Shown in pieces: positions 46,444-58,305 of a stretch of DNA of 64,000 bases. Source of the stretch: Darksidea phi (taxonomy: Eukaryota; Ascomycota; Dothideomycetes; Pleosporales; Lentitheciaceae). A program made the translations under genes and the position numbers. Positions within the stretch are counted from its first letter, which is position 1. Every line of letters starts with the position of its first letter. The notes beneath the pieces are model-generated. The model was not told where the DNA came from. It did no database searches and saw nothing but the letters and a program-made list of their open reading frames with translations. The DNA is taken from the NCBI GenBank assembly GCA_030770425.1, contig JASJFT010000219.1:1-64000 (forward strand), read 5' to 3'.

Positions 46444-49400
46444 ATGGATCATTTCCCTGTCCTCGGTCCTTCGCTCAACGAAAACCCCAAAAGGCGTCAC
46501 GGATCTGATGGCGACGACTTTCATTCCGAATCAAAGAAGCCTCGCACACAGCTTGAAGCGGAATGCCTTGTCGCTCGGCCGAGCGCAGGTTCACAGCCGG
46601 CCTTTCCAGTGGAGTCGATCCAATATGATGCATTCCATCCCAAATCTACGGATAGTACGCAATACGCCTTCTCGCCGTCTGGAAATGCTCAGTGTATGTC
46701 TAAGAGACTAGATCCGACAGCCTCGGCCTACGAAGACATGCGAACAGACAATCGGCCATGTCTACAGTCACCAGACGCGTCCGTACCTAGTGCATTTTCC
46801 AATGTCAGCATCTCACAGTACAGCGGCGATATGGACTGGACGGCTGCGGCCCCAACACTAAATCCAGTCAATGCCTTCACAATGTTTGACGGTGGTTCAC
46901 CTTGGGACGACTCTGAGTCTAATGAGTATGACTCTTGTTTCGGTGTTGTAAGTACAGAGGATCCAAATAGTCAATTTGCCCTAATCGAAACAAGCTTGTA
47001 GTAAACGCAACATCGACTTTCGACGACGCAAAGGGCATACATGCACCAGTAGAACTGAAAGTTTTCGGCGACATGGTAAAACTCATTTCCCAGGAATCTA
47101 ACAAGTACGCCGGAATTATAAGAGTACCAATACTAAGCAAGCTTCTTAACGAGGACAACGTAAAACTAACCGCAACACTGACCGGATCGTCAGAGCTCCC
47201 TAAAAAAGGTTCCGCAGGGAAGGAAAACGAACAGTGGCCACGTGAGTGTACAGTGCGCATAGTAGTACATGGAATGCGAAGAGATAGAGTGGCTCTGGGT
47301 AACCTACTCTCAGATGCTGGTTTATATCTACAACATCCGTCAATAGGAGAGTGTGATGATGATGTCGAGTACTGCAACCCCCATTATCTAGTGCGACCGG
47401 GTGCCCAGCTTCCACAATTAAGCCAATACTCAACACAATCCAACGTACGGACCTCAGAATCGTCACATACACTCACCGAAGTAAACAAAAATCGACTTAT
47501 GCGGATCTTCGACTATGCAAATGGTGATGGGATCTCTCCACAGATGAGGCCCAGTAGTCGACTTAGTTCAACCTTAAAAGCGTGAGCAAAGCACCATCAA
47601 CATAGAAGCGGCCACTAAGAAAACCTAGTCATCAACTTATCGCTCTTGCTATGATGTCCGAGAAAGAATGTGGTATTGCTGAAGCGCCTACGTTTCCGTC
47701 ATTGTGGGAGCGGACAGATGCATCTTGGTCAACGAAAAGGTAACAAAACATTGCGGCGCAAGTAGAATTGTTTTACTGACTACCCACCGATAGGTATCGG
47801 AATACTATCACTGGAATTTATACAAATTCTCCGGTTCCAGTCAGGGGTGGAATTCTAGCTGATGTGAGCTTGTCACTCATTTATATTATTTGTAGATCAC
47901 TGACATTAACGAAAGGATATGGGCCTTGGGAAAACTCTAAGCACTCTAGCCTTGATCTGCTGGTCGCTCGATACGGAGAAAGACGAATCGATATCTCGAA
48001 GGACTCTTGTTGTAACCCCAAAATCAAGTATGAATTCATTCAAAAGTCCTGATTGCACTCGATTACTAACACTTACCAGCGTTGCCTGGCTGGCAACAGC
48101 AAATCCACAGGTAAGATCAAAGTATCGGAACGGTTTAAGGTTCTTACCAATTACAAGGCATATCTACCCCGGCCACCTACGGGTAGCAGTCTACCATGGT
48201 TCCACGCGGGGAACCTCACTGAATGACCTCAAAGATTACGATATTGTTCTTACAACTTATGGGACTTTACGAGCTGACTGGACAACGAACCAAACTCTTT
48301 ACCAGGAGGAGTGGTACCGTGTGGTTCTGGACGAGGGTGAGTAAAGCGTTCTGAACTGCATGCAAGAATCTGTCGGTTGACCATAGCATCAGCCCACCAT
48401 ATTCGGAACAGAAACTCCCAGTTATTCAAGGCAGCTTGTGCAATCAACTCTCGGTATCGATGGTGTCTTACTGGAACCCCAATTCACAATACGCTTGACG
48501 ATTACGGCGCTCTGTTGGGATTTCTCAATGTTCCACCTTTTGCCGAGAAGCCTACGTTTGACTTCTGGATCACAACTCCTATCCAAAACAAGGACCGCGA
48601 AGGCTTCAGAAGGCTTCAGAGTCTTGTAAAGGCCACGTGCCTTCGTCGTACGAAAGAAAGGATCGGACAATCTTTCATTCTTCCTGCCCGCGCTGAAGAC
48701 ATTGTCTACGTAGATCTTTCTCCGGGAGACCGGGAGTTGTACAACTTCTTCAAAACGAAGGCGATTAACTTAGCCGCTGGCATGCAGCGTAATAGTCCTG
48801 GAGCTATCCGGACCACTCAAGACAAGGAAGACAATATGATCGTCCTTCTCAACTCACTGAGGCAGATATGCAACCACGGACAACAACTTCTTCCCGAGCT
48901 TGCTTTGAGTACCTGGAACGCTCGAGACAATACTGCTATGGCCTGGAAAATGATGAAAGACGAAGCCAGCAGTTTCTCGACACCCAGTGTCAGTTCACCA
49001 TCAGCGAAAATCGAGGCTCTTCTAGAAAATCTCCGACTGGCCCATGCTTCGGAGGACCACCGGCCTCTAGAGACACCGATCAAGAGGTGTGGATGCCGGC
49101 TGTTTTCTTCTTATTGGATGCGTTGCTAACTGCAAGTAGCGTTGTATTTACCATGTGGACTAGAATGCTTGACTTGATTCAGCAAGCCCTTGAGTTACAT
49201 GGCTTCATTTGCTGTCGCATTGATGGTGACGCCAGCCTAAATGGGAGAAGAGAGACGATTCGTCGGTTCAACGAGGATCCTAACTGCACCATAATGCTTG
49301 CAAGCATTGGAAGCGCTGGTGAGGGGTAAGTGAGACTTGTGGTCACCCTAGCCATGCTTCAAGAGCTTATGCGATTCTTGATCCTAGGCTCGACCTCACA

Positions 49401-49834
49401 GTCGCGAATCACGTACATTTAATGGAACCTCATTGGAACCCTATGGCGGAGTCCCAGGCCGTCGACCGTGTTTATCGAATGGGACAATCGCGCGAAGTAT
49501 TTATCAAGAGATACATTGTGCGCAACTCGATTGAGACGGTAAGATACGATGATCCAAGACTACCGCCTGCAGAAAGACAGTACACTGATCCTCGCAGTAT
49601 ATCCAATGGATCCAGCAACAGAAGTTGAAGCTCGTTAGTCAGTTCGTAGACTTCGAGGAAGCAACACAGTCAGAGATAGACATGGAGCGTTGGAAAGTGA
49701 GTAATAGAAGATTCGCCCGCACCGATATACTAATGCGGGGAACAGGAGTTGCAACGGAATTTGGGATACTGATTTCATTCGCCAAGAAGGCGCCGTATGT
49801 ATTTGGTTTGTTGCAGAATGTCCCACAACGCTAA
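46444..49834 (+). CDS. SNF2-family helicase (Rad5/Rad16/HLTF-like, RING absent)
   Basis: Eleven exons: 46444-46947, 46995-47581, 47629-47739, 47794-47863, 47916-48027, 48080-48110, 48158-48336, 48393-49086, 49140-49325, 49388-49538 and 49598-49834, giving 953 aa in frame. The first intron uses a weak AAG acceptor; a nearby alternative is possible. Residues 1-170 are disordered and hydrophilic. The ATPase core has motif I DDMGLGKT (about 424), TYGTLRADW, the DEAH box (VVLDEAHHI, about 530), LTGTPIHN, FRRLQSLVKATCLRRTKERI, LRQICNH, and in lobe 2 FTMWTRMLDL, IDGDASLNGR and QAVDRVYRMGQSREV. Rad5 and Rad16 carry a RING finger between the lobes; here the linker is short and has none. Expected to be a nuclear DNA translocase or chromatin remodeller. 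It is divergent from an NLR-like gene. Confidence 0.9.
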
Positions 49835-50175
49835 TGGTATTGTGGCCGGCTCCAGCATGTTGCGCTAGCGATCATCATTTCGTTCATCGTCTTGTATGTG
49901 TGACGCAACTCAGTATAGTAATGCATTAGGCATGGATAGCGATAGACACAAAGGCATGAGTCTGGGACAGGGAAATTTTCCACCGTCGTGGCATATGCTA
50001 TGCAGATGCAGATGCAGATCCATATTTTTTACAGCGCAGAGGAGTAAATTTTATTTTCAGGGCCGTGAGAGAAGAAAGACACCACAGGCGACCCGTAAGG
50101 ATGCGAAGTCGACCCTGACACTCCATGTACCAAACAGTCTGAAAGATTCCAAAATTTGTCAACCCATTCGCGAAG
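49835..50175. other. Intergenic between convergent SNF2 and NLR genes
   Basis: The tail-to-tail interval contains a short CAGATG reiteration near 50002-50020. No gene recognised. Confidence 0.6.
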
Positions 50176-53100
50176 TCAGTCCCCAAGATCCGTCTTAGAT
50201 AATTCTTCCTCCAGCAAATGGACAATCTCAGTGCGAGCATACATCCTTGCGTGATCAAGAGCAGTCCGGCCATCATCGTCTACAACACGAGGATCCGCCC
50301 CTTGATACAACAACATCTGCACCACCTCAGCGAAGCCGTAGTTCGTAGCCCATATCAATGCAGTGCGACCACTCCAATCCTTGCGATCTAGTTGTAGTCC
50401 TCGGCCCGACAGAAGAGCTTCCACTGTCGAGGGCGATCGACGATCCAGCGCCCAAGCTAGAGGCGTCCATCCATTCACGTCTTCTTCATCTTCATTCCCG
50501 CATCCATATTTTATCAAAGCTTTCACTGTATCTGTATGCCCTCCTCCACAGGCCAGAGAGAGGGCGTTTCGTTGCTGGTTGTCTTTGCTCAGTCTGTCGA
50601 CACTGTACTCGTCCTGCATGAGAGCGTCAATAACTTTTTCTTGGCCGTTACTAGCAGCCCATAGCAAGGGTGATCGACCCCTCGAATCTTTGAGGTTCAC
50701 GTCCACGTCCGGATGGTCCAGTAACATTTGGAGCGCTTGTAGAAAGCCTTCACCTGCAGCCCACGACAGTATCGTGCGACCGTCGTGATCGACGTGATTG
50801 ATATCCATAGCTGAATGACTCAGCAGCGCATGCGCGATAGTTGTATGATCTCTTTCAATCGCCCAGAACAGCGGGGTCCAACCGTTCTCATCCTGATGGT
50901 CAGGCCGACAATCTTTATGATCAAACAACACTTGGAAGACTTCTACGTGGCTGTTTCCAGCTGCAAAAGACAAAGCCGAGCGACCGGACTTCCCTTCGGC
51001 ATTGACCGCAGTATGGGCATCGGCTAACAGAACCCTCACAGCATTTAAGTGACCATGATGCGAAGCGATTGTCAAGGGGGTATGTTGATACAGCCCACGG
51101 AAGTTAGGATCAGCGCCATTTTTGAGTAGTACCTCCAGCGAATTTTCAGCGCCCATCCTTGCCGCCCAGAACAATGCACGGTCTTTTCGAGACTGGTCGA
51201 TGTGGGTGTCTTGGCGCAAAGATTCGTTGAGCAGATGGGCGCAATTGAAGAATGCGGCAACCATAATGGTATCGAAGTCATCCGGTAATGCAAACTCCAT
51301 GTCCGTCTTAATCCAGTAGTACTTCAACCAGTTCTTCAAGTTGTAACTTCCACCCTGCGACAGCCTTCGAACAGCCTCCAAGGTTTCTTTCGGAGCAACG
51401 CTGTCACACTGTGCAAAGTGCGTAGCCCAATTGGTAGCGGCATAGTCGAAAAGTTCGTATCGTTGCGCTATCAACAAGCAATGGTCTTCCCCCAATTCCT
51501 CGCCAAAATTTACAAGAGGTCCGTCAACCAGAGCAGCATCAAAATCGAATAATGGGGGGTCGGCGACTATACCATCATCTTCATCCGCATCAGGATCGGG
51601 AAGGAATCTTTCAGTTATGAAGAGATCTGTTGCGAAATCCTCTAGCAGCAGGTACTGGATGCACGTCCGAGCTATACCTAGTGCAGCAACAGAAGGAGTG
51701 ACGCCAAACCTCCGAGTCGTGTCATCCGATGAGAGAGGGGCATAGTCAACCAGGAAGTCTTTCACGGACTGGTGGATAAGAGAAACCCTGGATCCCTCCA
51801 TGCGAACAAATGGCCCCACAATTCCAAGCAGCAGCCGATCAATTGCGTTTTGACGATCTTCTGAAACTTGTGCCACAGTCTGGTACTCTTCTTGATTGAT
51901 TGTGTATGCAATGTTCATTTCTTCCAAGGTAAGGTGTCTAGAACTTCCGATAAGCAAGTGTAGGATGATCCTAGCAGGATCTCGGCTCTCTTCCGATATT
52001 CGATGCAAGAAGTTCGCATAAGTCCCTTCGAGCTTTCGAGGGAAATCATTGATGATCCGCTTGAAGTCCTTCTTGGAGGTTGATGGACTGTTCTCCAGGG
52101 ACTGGAGCACTATGTTGAGCCAAAGAAATGATTTTTCAGCCTTCGAAATCAGCAAGTCTTCGATTTCCAGTCTTGTTTCGTCCGAAAAGCCCACTCTTTT
52201 TGCGATTGGCTCGAATCTACTCTTGATGACTAGACTAATGTCCTGACTAATTCTTGTTTGGTTTTCGTCGATGGGCAATATAAATTTATGGTAATCACCA
52301 AGGACACTTAGGTCGTGGAGAGAAGGGCGACTGGTCACAAGGAATTTGACAAAGTTCCGCGGCCGACTAACCGTCATCTGCGAGTCTTGTACAAGTTGCT
52401 TGATCGACTGCAGAAAAGTTCGTCGAGTGTCGGCTTCACACTCATCGATCCCATCCACAATAATGCCGAGCGCGCCTAATCTTGACTCCGAAACGATTCT
52501 TAAGAAGATCTCCCAAAGAGCGGCAAACGATTCCACGAGGTTATGCCCGATAGCTTCCCACCTCGATTTAGCGTACTTAATGAGTCTTCGATGTTGCTGA
52601 AGGATCTGATGTAGAATGCTTCGCAGGATCTCTTTGGCATTCCGCTGTGTCGAGATTTTATCGTCGCAAAAGAAATAGAAAACTTGAGAATGGGGTAAAG
52701 ATTTGGGATTAAGTGTTAGATGCTCGGTCAAATAAACAGAAAGCATGGTTTTTCCACAGCCCGGTTCGCCTGTAACCCAGAGCAGACCCGTCTCTTCGGA
52801 TTCTATCCACGACAGGTACTGTGGATCATTGAGAATCCAACTGCAAGTTCCTTGAACAGGCCTCGGCAACTGTGTTTTGTAGTCTGCTAGATTCGTCGAG
52901 TAAAGTAGGCTCATGCACCGCTTCTCCGTCGATTTAAGAGCTGATCAAATTTTAGTCGGGGTTTGAAATGTTCACACAGATACGTACACATCGTAGCTGA
53001 TCCCCTGTTCGGCTTTGCTTCCCGGGCCAGTCGCCGGATTTCATTAAGAACAGTAAGATACTCCTGGTTCCTCGCCTCGAACCGGCACATGCTCCTGTGA

Positions 53101-54220
53101 TCTGCATTCAGTGGGATGACTTGCTCGCCAGGAATACCCATTATGGCCGATTCGCGATCCACAACCTGAGGAGAGAAGAGTTAACCCATCAAGCTAGACA
53201 ACTGCTAGGGAGAGTCTTACCAGGCTTGATAGCGGCGGCGTAATCTTCCTTTCGTAGAATGTGGCAATGCCTAAGTGGTCCAGCTGGTCATGGAACGACT
53301 TGGCAAGTGCCTGCAGCTTGTCGGAGTCTGCGCTCAAAGCACTTACTAGATCGCTCCGGATAGCGCCGGTGAAACCTGTGATTTGCGTTATTCGCAAAAA
53401 CGCATTGGCAAAATCTCCGGCAGCTTTAGCAGTATCCGCTATTTTCGAGCCACGGTGCGGTGTGCCTAGGAACACGATAGCAGTGGTAGCGGCCAAGATA
53501 TCCTCGTAGTGGTTTTTTTGCTCATTTGCTAAAAGGAGTGCCTTTCAAACGTCAGAACGGATGGGAACACGGCAAGTCGTTCGTACCTGCTTGCACACAA
53601 GTCCTCCCAAGCTATGACAGACGAAGATAATGGGGCGAAGCACCTTTTGAAGAGCAGATCAGTAGAGTAGATCGGGCGATACCGTTTTTCCTTACATTTT
53701 CTTGCGGACTTGCAATCAGCTGGCTCCATAGCTCGCTCAGGAACCCGCGCGAGTAGTCGATTAAGTCATCTACAGATTTACTGAACAAAACCTCCGCAGG
53801 GTATCCATACGTGAATATGCGCGCATTGGGAAGGTCGTGCGGAAGAAGATCCTTAAGCCATAATATACCATTTTTGTGTCGCCAAGTCGAGTAGGCATTT
53901 CCGTTCAGACCATGTATCGCAACTATATCCACTCCCATCCCATCCTCGCAATCAGTGCGAAGCGTGCCGTCGTAAAGAAGCTCGAGTCCATAGCCCTTTT
54001 TCCGGCCGGGAGATTTAGAACCAGACAGGACCGGACGGGGAGGGAGAGATTGTGGCGAAAGCGTATCGTTTTGTTGGACAAGCTGGACACTGGTGTCAGA
54101 GATGCATCCCGCGGTCGGCGATCGAGTCTGTCGAATGCCACTAACCTGGGTTTGCCTGGCGTCGGCGGGAGCTAACGGTCTGGGCTTCCGCCGCAAGCTT
54201 TTGCTGCATATCCTGAGCAT
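50176..54220 (-). CDS. NLR-like STAND protein: serine hydrolase, NACHT, ankyrin
   Basis: Five exons: 53696-54220, 53587-53643, 53221-53541, 52988-53165 and 50176-52940; introns of 45-55 bp keep phase, giving 1281 aa. Residues about 95-330 form an alpha/beta-hydrolase effector domain (VDIVAIHGLNGNAYSTW, FVCHSLGGLV with the nucleophile Ser near 186, TTAIVFLGTPHRGS). The NACHT domain follows, with P-loop TGEPGCGKT near residue 424, Walker B LGIIVDGIDECE and sensor FLVTSRPS, then a winged-helix-like part (VSLIHQSVKDFLVDY). The last ~320 residues are about nine ankyrin repeats ending QGADPRVVDDDGRTALDHAR. Fungal proteins with this triple design are candidate intracellular receptors whose lipase-like domain is the effector. 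Its start is 251 bp from the divergent kinase-like gene. Confidence 0.9.
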
Positions 54221-54471
54221 CGCCGTGTTTCATCGGTATTGCCCAGCTACCCTTACACTCGCGCGATCCGGTATGTAACTGAGCTGAGAGGCGGGGGCAC
54301 TGAAGGGCTGCGCACGCGGCCGCGCCGTGCGATATTCTCCCCGAGGCTACTAGCGCTAGTCCTCTCTGAGCATCAATTAAGCGCCCATCCCTCAACGCTC
54401 ATCACGGGCCACGAACGGTGGAGAAGCACTACGAATCTCCGGTAGATACGATGAGCAGCATCCCGTGATTA
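54221..54471. promoter_or_regulatory. Shared divergent promoter region, NLR/kinase
   Basis: This 251-bp GC-rich interval lies between the start of the NLR-like gene (54220, leftward) and the first possible start of the SRPK-like gene (54472, rightward). No defined box recognised. Confidence 0.45.
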
Positions 54472-56119
54472 ATGACGTTTACATCGCAACGGAAGAGGAT
54501 GTTAGCGAACGGGCTCAGAAACGTAGGAGAACACGCACAAATCGACACTAGCGAATCTCTCCCGACGCCACCTGTGCAACCTAACACAACATCAAGAATG
54601 GCCCCCAAATCAACACCAATTCTCGCTTCCTAGATCGCGCCCATTAATCCTACCGCTACCATCTCGAACTACCTTGCGACTCATTCCGGTTCATCCATTT
54701 CAGCTCAACCGGTGATGGCTTCGTAGGAGAGGACACCCGAACCCTCCTTAATCGAATCAAGCAACGCCGTTGATGAATGTCAGGCAGACCCCATAACCAA
54801 CGTCAAGAATTGCGATAACAAGACAGCTGATCGGGGCGATATCGAAGTAGGTCGGAACGCATATCAGCCAGGCGGCTTCCACCCCGTTTACATTGGCGAT
54901 ATCTTCGAGGAGAGGTACAAAGTGCTGAACAAAATCGGCTACGGCCGCTACTCAACGGTTTGGCTAGTTAAAGACTTGTTATGCAAGTGAGTTGGTTCTC
55001 GCATCATTCCACTACCTCCACCTGCCTAATCCGGACAAACAGCAATGATCAACCACCCTTCCTAGCTCTCAAAGTGCTGAGTGCAGAATGCTACGGACAA
55101 GAAAAGGACATTTTTGAGCGGAAAATTTTAAGACATCTTCGTGATGGAGACAAGAGACAACTCGGCTACGCGTACGTATGTCATCTAGTCGATGATTTTG
55201 AACACAAGAGGCCGAATGGAAACCATGTCTGTCTTGTGTTTGAGCTCATGGGCGAGACTCTCCGAGGCTTCGGTGTCTGGTTCGAAGAATACATGATACC
55301 TAACTCAGTAATGCGGAGATTCACCATTCAGCTCTTGCTGGCGCTGAACTTTGCACACGAGCACAGCGTCATCCACGCAGGTATGTGGACAATCTGAGCG
55401 CGATGCGGGTCTTTTAACGTTTTCTCCTAGATATCAAACCGGAAAACATCTTCGTCAAGTTCAGAGATTACTCCCACGTCGAGTCTGGCTACTTGGTCGA
55501 AGTTCCAATACCTCGACAGAACCGCAAAGAGAAGCAATACTCGGTGATTCCATCTTTCCCTCTCCGGCGTTTCTATTTCAGCGACTCCGATGTCCGCTTT
55601 GACGAGTTCGACATCACACTGGGAGACTGGGGTGTCTCAAGCTGGGTGGACGAACATCTGACAGAGATGATTCAGCCCGTCGCGCTACGGTCGCCGGAAG
55701 TGCTCGTCGGTGCTCCCTGGGATGTGACAACCGACTGGTGGAATCTCTCCGCGGTTGTGCTCGAGGGTTTTCGCGTTGTCCGCATGTTCAGTGGCAGAGT
55801 GCCTCCTGACGGGCACTATGAGCTTTGGGCGCACCCGGGGGAGATTGTCGAACTCTTTGGCCCCTTTCCTAAGCCGCTACTAGAGAGAGGAGACCCAAAG
55901 ATCGTTGGAGCAATATTCGGTAATGATGGAAGGGTGCGGGGCTCAGAGCCAATGACTCGAGTGGGTCTCGCCTCAGAGGGCTTCACGCCGGATCTCGATC
56001 ACGAAACTAGGGAGAAGTTTGTCGATTTTCTAAAGATGTTGATGAAGATTGACCCTTCTGAGAGGTTGTCAACGATGGACTTGTTAAGACACCCATGGTT
56101 AGGAGCTGTCCGTGACTAG
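54472..56119 (+). pseudogene. SRPK-like protein kinase with two upstream in-frame stops
   Basis: Proposed exons: 54472-54986, 55043-55380 and 55431-56119, in frame for 513 codons. Two TAG codons (54631-54633 and 54724-54726) interrupt the disordered N-terminus; both fit CAG turned TAG. An unusual 155-bp intron from about 54573 to 54726 could remove both, so expression is not excluded. The kinase domain is intact and SRPK-like: glycine loop IGYGRYSTVWL, VAIK-type lysine in FLALKVL, catalytic loop HADIKPENIF, a GDWG in place of DFG, LRSPEVLVGAPWDVTTDWW in the activation/P+1 region, and DPSERLSTMDLLRHPWL at the end. SRPKs phosphorylate Arg-Ser-rich proteins; fungi carry many variant copies with GDWG. 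The protein lacks the long SRPK spacer insert. Confidence 0.7.
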
Positions 56120-56695
56120 AACACTCCCACAGCTAGCAAAACAACTTAATGCCACCCTATGATGCCTAGTTATGACAACCATAACCACCAGGATCAACCC
56201 AATGCAATCTTATCACCACCCAAGCTTATCTATTCTGAAGTTTTTCGCCTTGTGGCCTTAATGCTCCTTCCTCCACCAAGTCCTCGCTTCCATAGCATCG
56301 CGCCCCGCGGACCGCGAGATAAATCGAAGCAGAAAACACTAATTGGCTCCTAACATATAGGGAAGAGTTACATAAATCGGCGCCCAGATGCATTCGTATG
56401 TCTCTTCGTAAACTGTGGCGCATTGCGATGGTGGTAGAACATGTCGGGATGAGGCGCAGCGCGTTGTGTTGGCATGGTATCTTAAGTACTACTGTAGGTA
56501 CCGAAGCAACGCCAAACATGCAGTCACGTACGACACCTTCATAAAACACAAGTGTGTTTCCAACCATAGCCTCAAATCAAGCAAAAGAAGTCAAGAAACA
56601 AGCTTCCAAAGCAGCCTTGAAATTACTGTAGTCCAAGACGTTCTGCGAGACCGAGATAAAACATTCAGCAAGCCCAGCGGCAGCCCTAGTATTAA
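56120..56695. other. Intergenic
   Basis: Only short overlapping open frames without domains are present. One plus-strand frame runs into the decayed gene that begins near 56696. Confidence 0.5.
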
Positions 56696-57976
56696 GAAAG
56701 ACGATCCCATCGATGGATTCGTCAGAGCAGCAGCTGCAAGTATCGGTTACGTATCAGAAGCAGTTCACCATCGACGAGTGAAGAGGAGAGTAGGAGGGGA
56801 AGCGAACACGCGTCAGGAGTGGCGAGCAAATGAGGTGGAAGATGTGGCAGAACAACGCAACGAGGCGATATGAACATTGAATGATGCCAGACAAGAAGCA
56901 GATATGCTCTCACCCGCATCTCCCTCGCCTAAATCTCCCCATGCACTCACCTCCGCATTCCTCGCCCCCCACGCATCACAACATCACAACCCCTTCTCTC
57001 CCCAATGCTCCCCCCCAACGCCGCCCCGCCTACGCGTCCTCACTCTCCAACATCGGAATCTCGCAAACCACCTTCCTCGACTTTATCTGCTCACTGAACA
57101 AATTCTTCAAGCTAAACCCCTACCTCTACACCATCAATCTCACCGGACTAGCCGGGCTATTGGTACCCGAACCAGCGATGATGCTCTTCGGCGTGGGCGC
57201 CGGGATGGCTACCAAGGCGGTTATGGAGGTGCAGAGTCGCGTGAGGTCGAATCGGTTTTTAGAGGTGGTTAGTAGGGAGGAGTTTTTTTTTTGCGCCAAG
57301 GGGGGTTGTTTGTTTGGTGGTTAGTTGGAGGGATGGGGATGGGGAGGTTGCTACAGCTGTGGATTTTGAAGGGAGAGCGGTTGAGCCGCAAAAGGAGAGG
57401 GTATCGTTCAGACTATAGAAGATATTGTAAAGCAGAAAACTTCGAGCGGGAAGCGCTGGCAGCAAATGCAGGAACGGATGCAGAGCAAGATAAAGCCCTC
57501 CGACAGTACCTTCAACTGGGCTCAGCCGGCTCCGCTGATCTTCCCAACACAGAACGATCATCTCACCCCCGGTATGACCCCGGCGACAGGAAAAAAGAAG
57601 AATGCCGCCGACCGTGCAGAGAAGTGGCTCCACCAGTACATGGACAAACGTGCGCAGGCGAAGTGGGTAGAGACGAACCGCCATCTACCGACGAGCAACA
57701 TGCTGCCGAAGCCGGAGTTCCGATCGCGGTACGCCGATCCGAACCACCCGGCCGCTATTGGCGATCTGGTGCATTGTTTACGGGGGGCCGTTGGCAGTAT
57801 AGACATGGGAAATCTGCCGAGAGCGAAGACAGCGAAGACAAGATTGATCCTGAATGGCATGGTGATGATGAGACACCAAAAGGGAAAGGCAAATCTGAAT
57901 CTCCAAAAAGAAGTAGTAGTAAGACTCAAATAGGTGGACTTATGAGTTTGCTACAGAACGTAAGAAACAGAGCTTA
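56696..57976 (+). pseudogene. Conserved fungal protein of unknown function, frame-decayed
   Basis: Fragments of one protein follow in order across all three frames: KKDDPIDGFVRAAAASIGYV (56700), an in-frame TGA (56871-56873) where the family usually has Trp, QTTFLDFICSLNKFF and LYTINLTGLAGLLVPEPAMM (about 57065-57180, a likely membrane segment), APRGVVCLVVSW after a frame change in a poly-T run (57281-57290), RTIEDIVKQKTSSGKRWQQM after another change near 57410, then EKWLHQYMDKRAQAKW, and GGRWQYRHGKSAESEDSED after a third change near a poly-G run (57782-57788). The block order recalls a widespread filamentous-fungal protein family without assigned function. Several breaks fall in homopolymers, so sequencing indels are possible, but the TGA is not one. 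No intact product can be read. Confidence 0.6.
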
Positions 57977-58305
57977 ATTATGCGCCGCTTGCTAACCTGA
58001 GCCGGAGGATATTTTATGCCTTGTCATCGTAAATCTTCCATCACAAAGAGATGATGCTCAGAGATAGCTAACATGATTTGAGGACGAGTGGAATCTAGAA
58101 CGATCCGGTCCCGCCTCGGTACACCTTCGTTGTAAGAGAAAGTGGTCACAGATCAGAATAGAAAGCACAATCGAAAAGCCTGATTGATTAGCATTACCTG
58201 TTCTACATATGAGTATCCACCACAGTTTTAGAAGCCCCAAGACGCCGGCATCATTCGTTCGAGCCATTCATCGTGCCATAGTCATATCGCGAACTTATGT
58301 TACGC
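57977..58305. other. Intergenic, boundary to core genes
   Basis: No gene or repeat recognised; it holds the 3' flank of the argininosuccinate synthase gene. Confidence 0.6.

Noticed and set aside
47640..49320. Separate short helicase-fragment genes
   Set aside because: Splice sites with correct phase join all fragments into one SNF2 protein.
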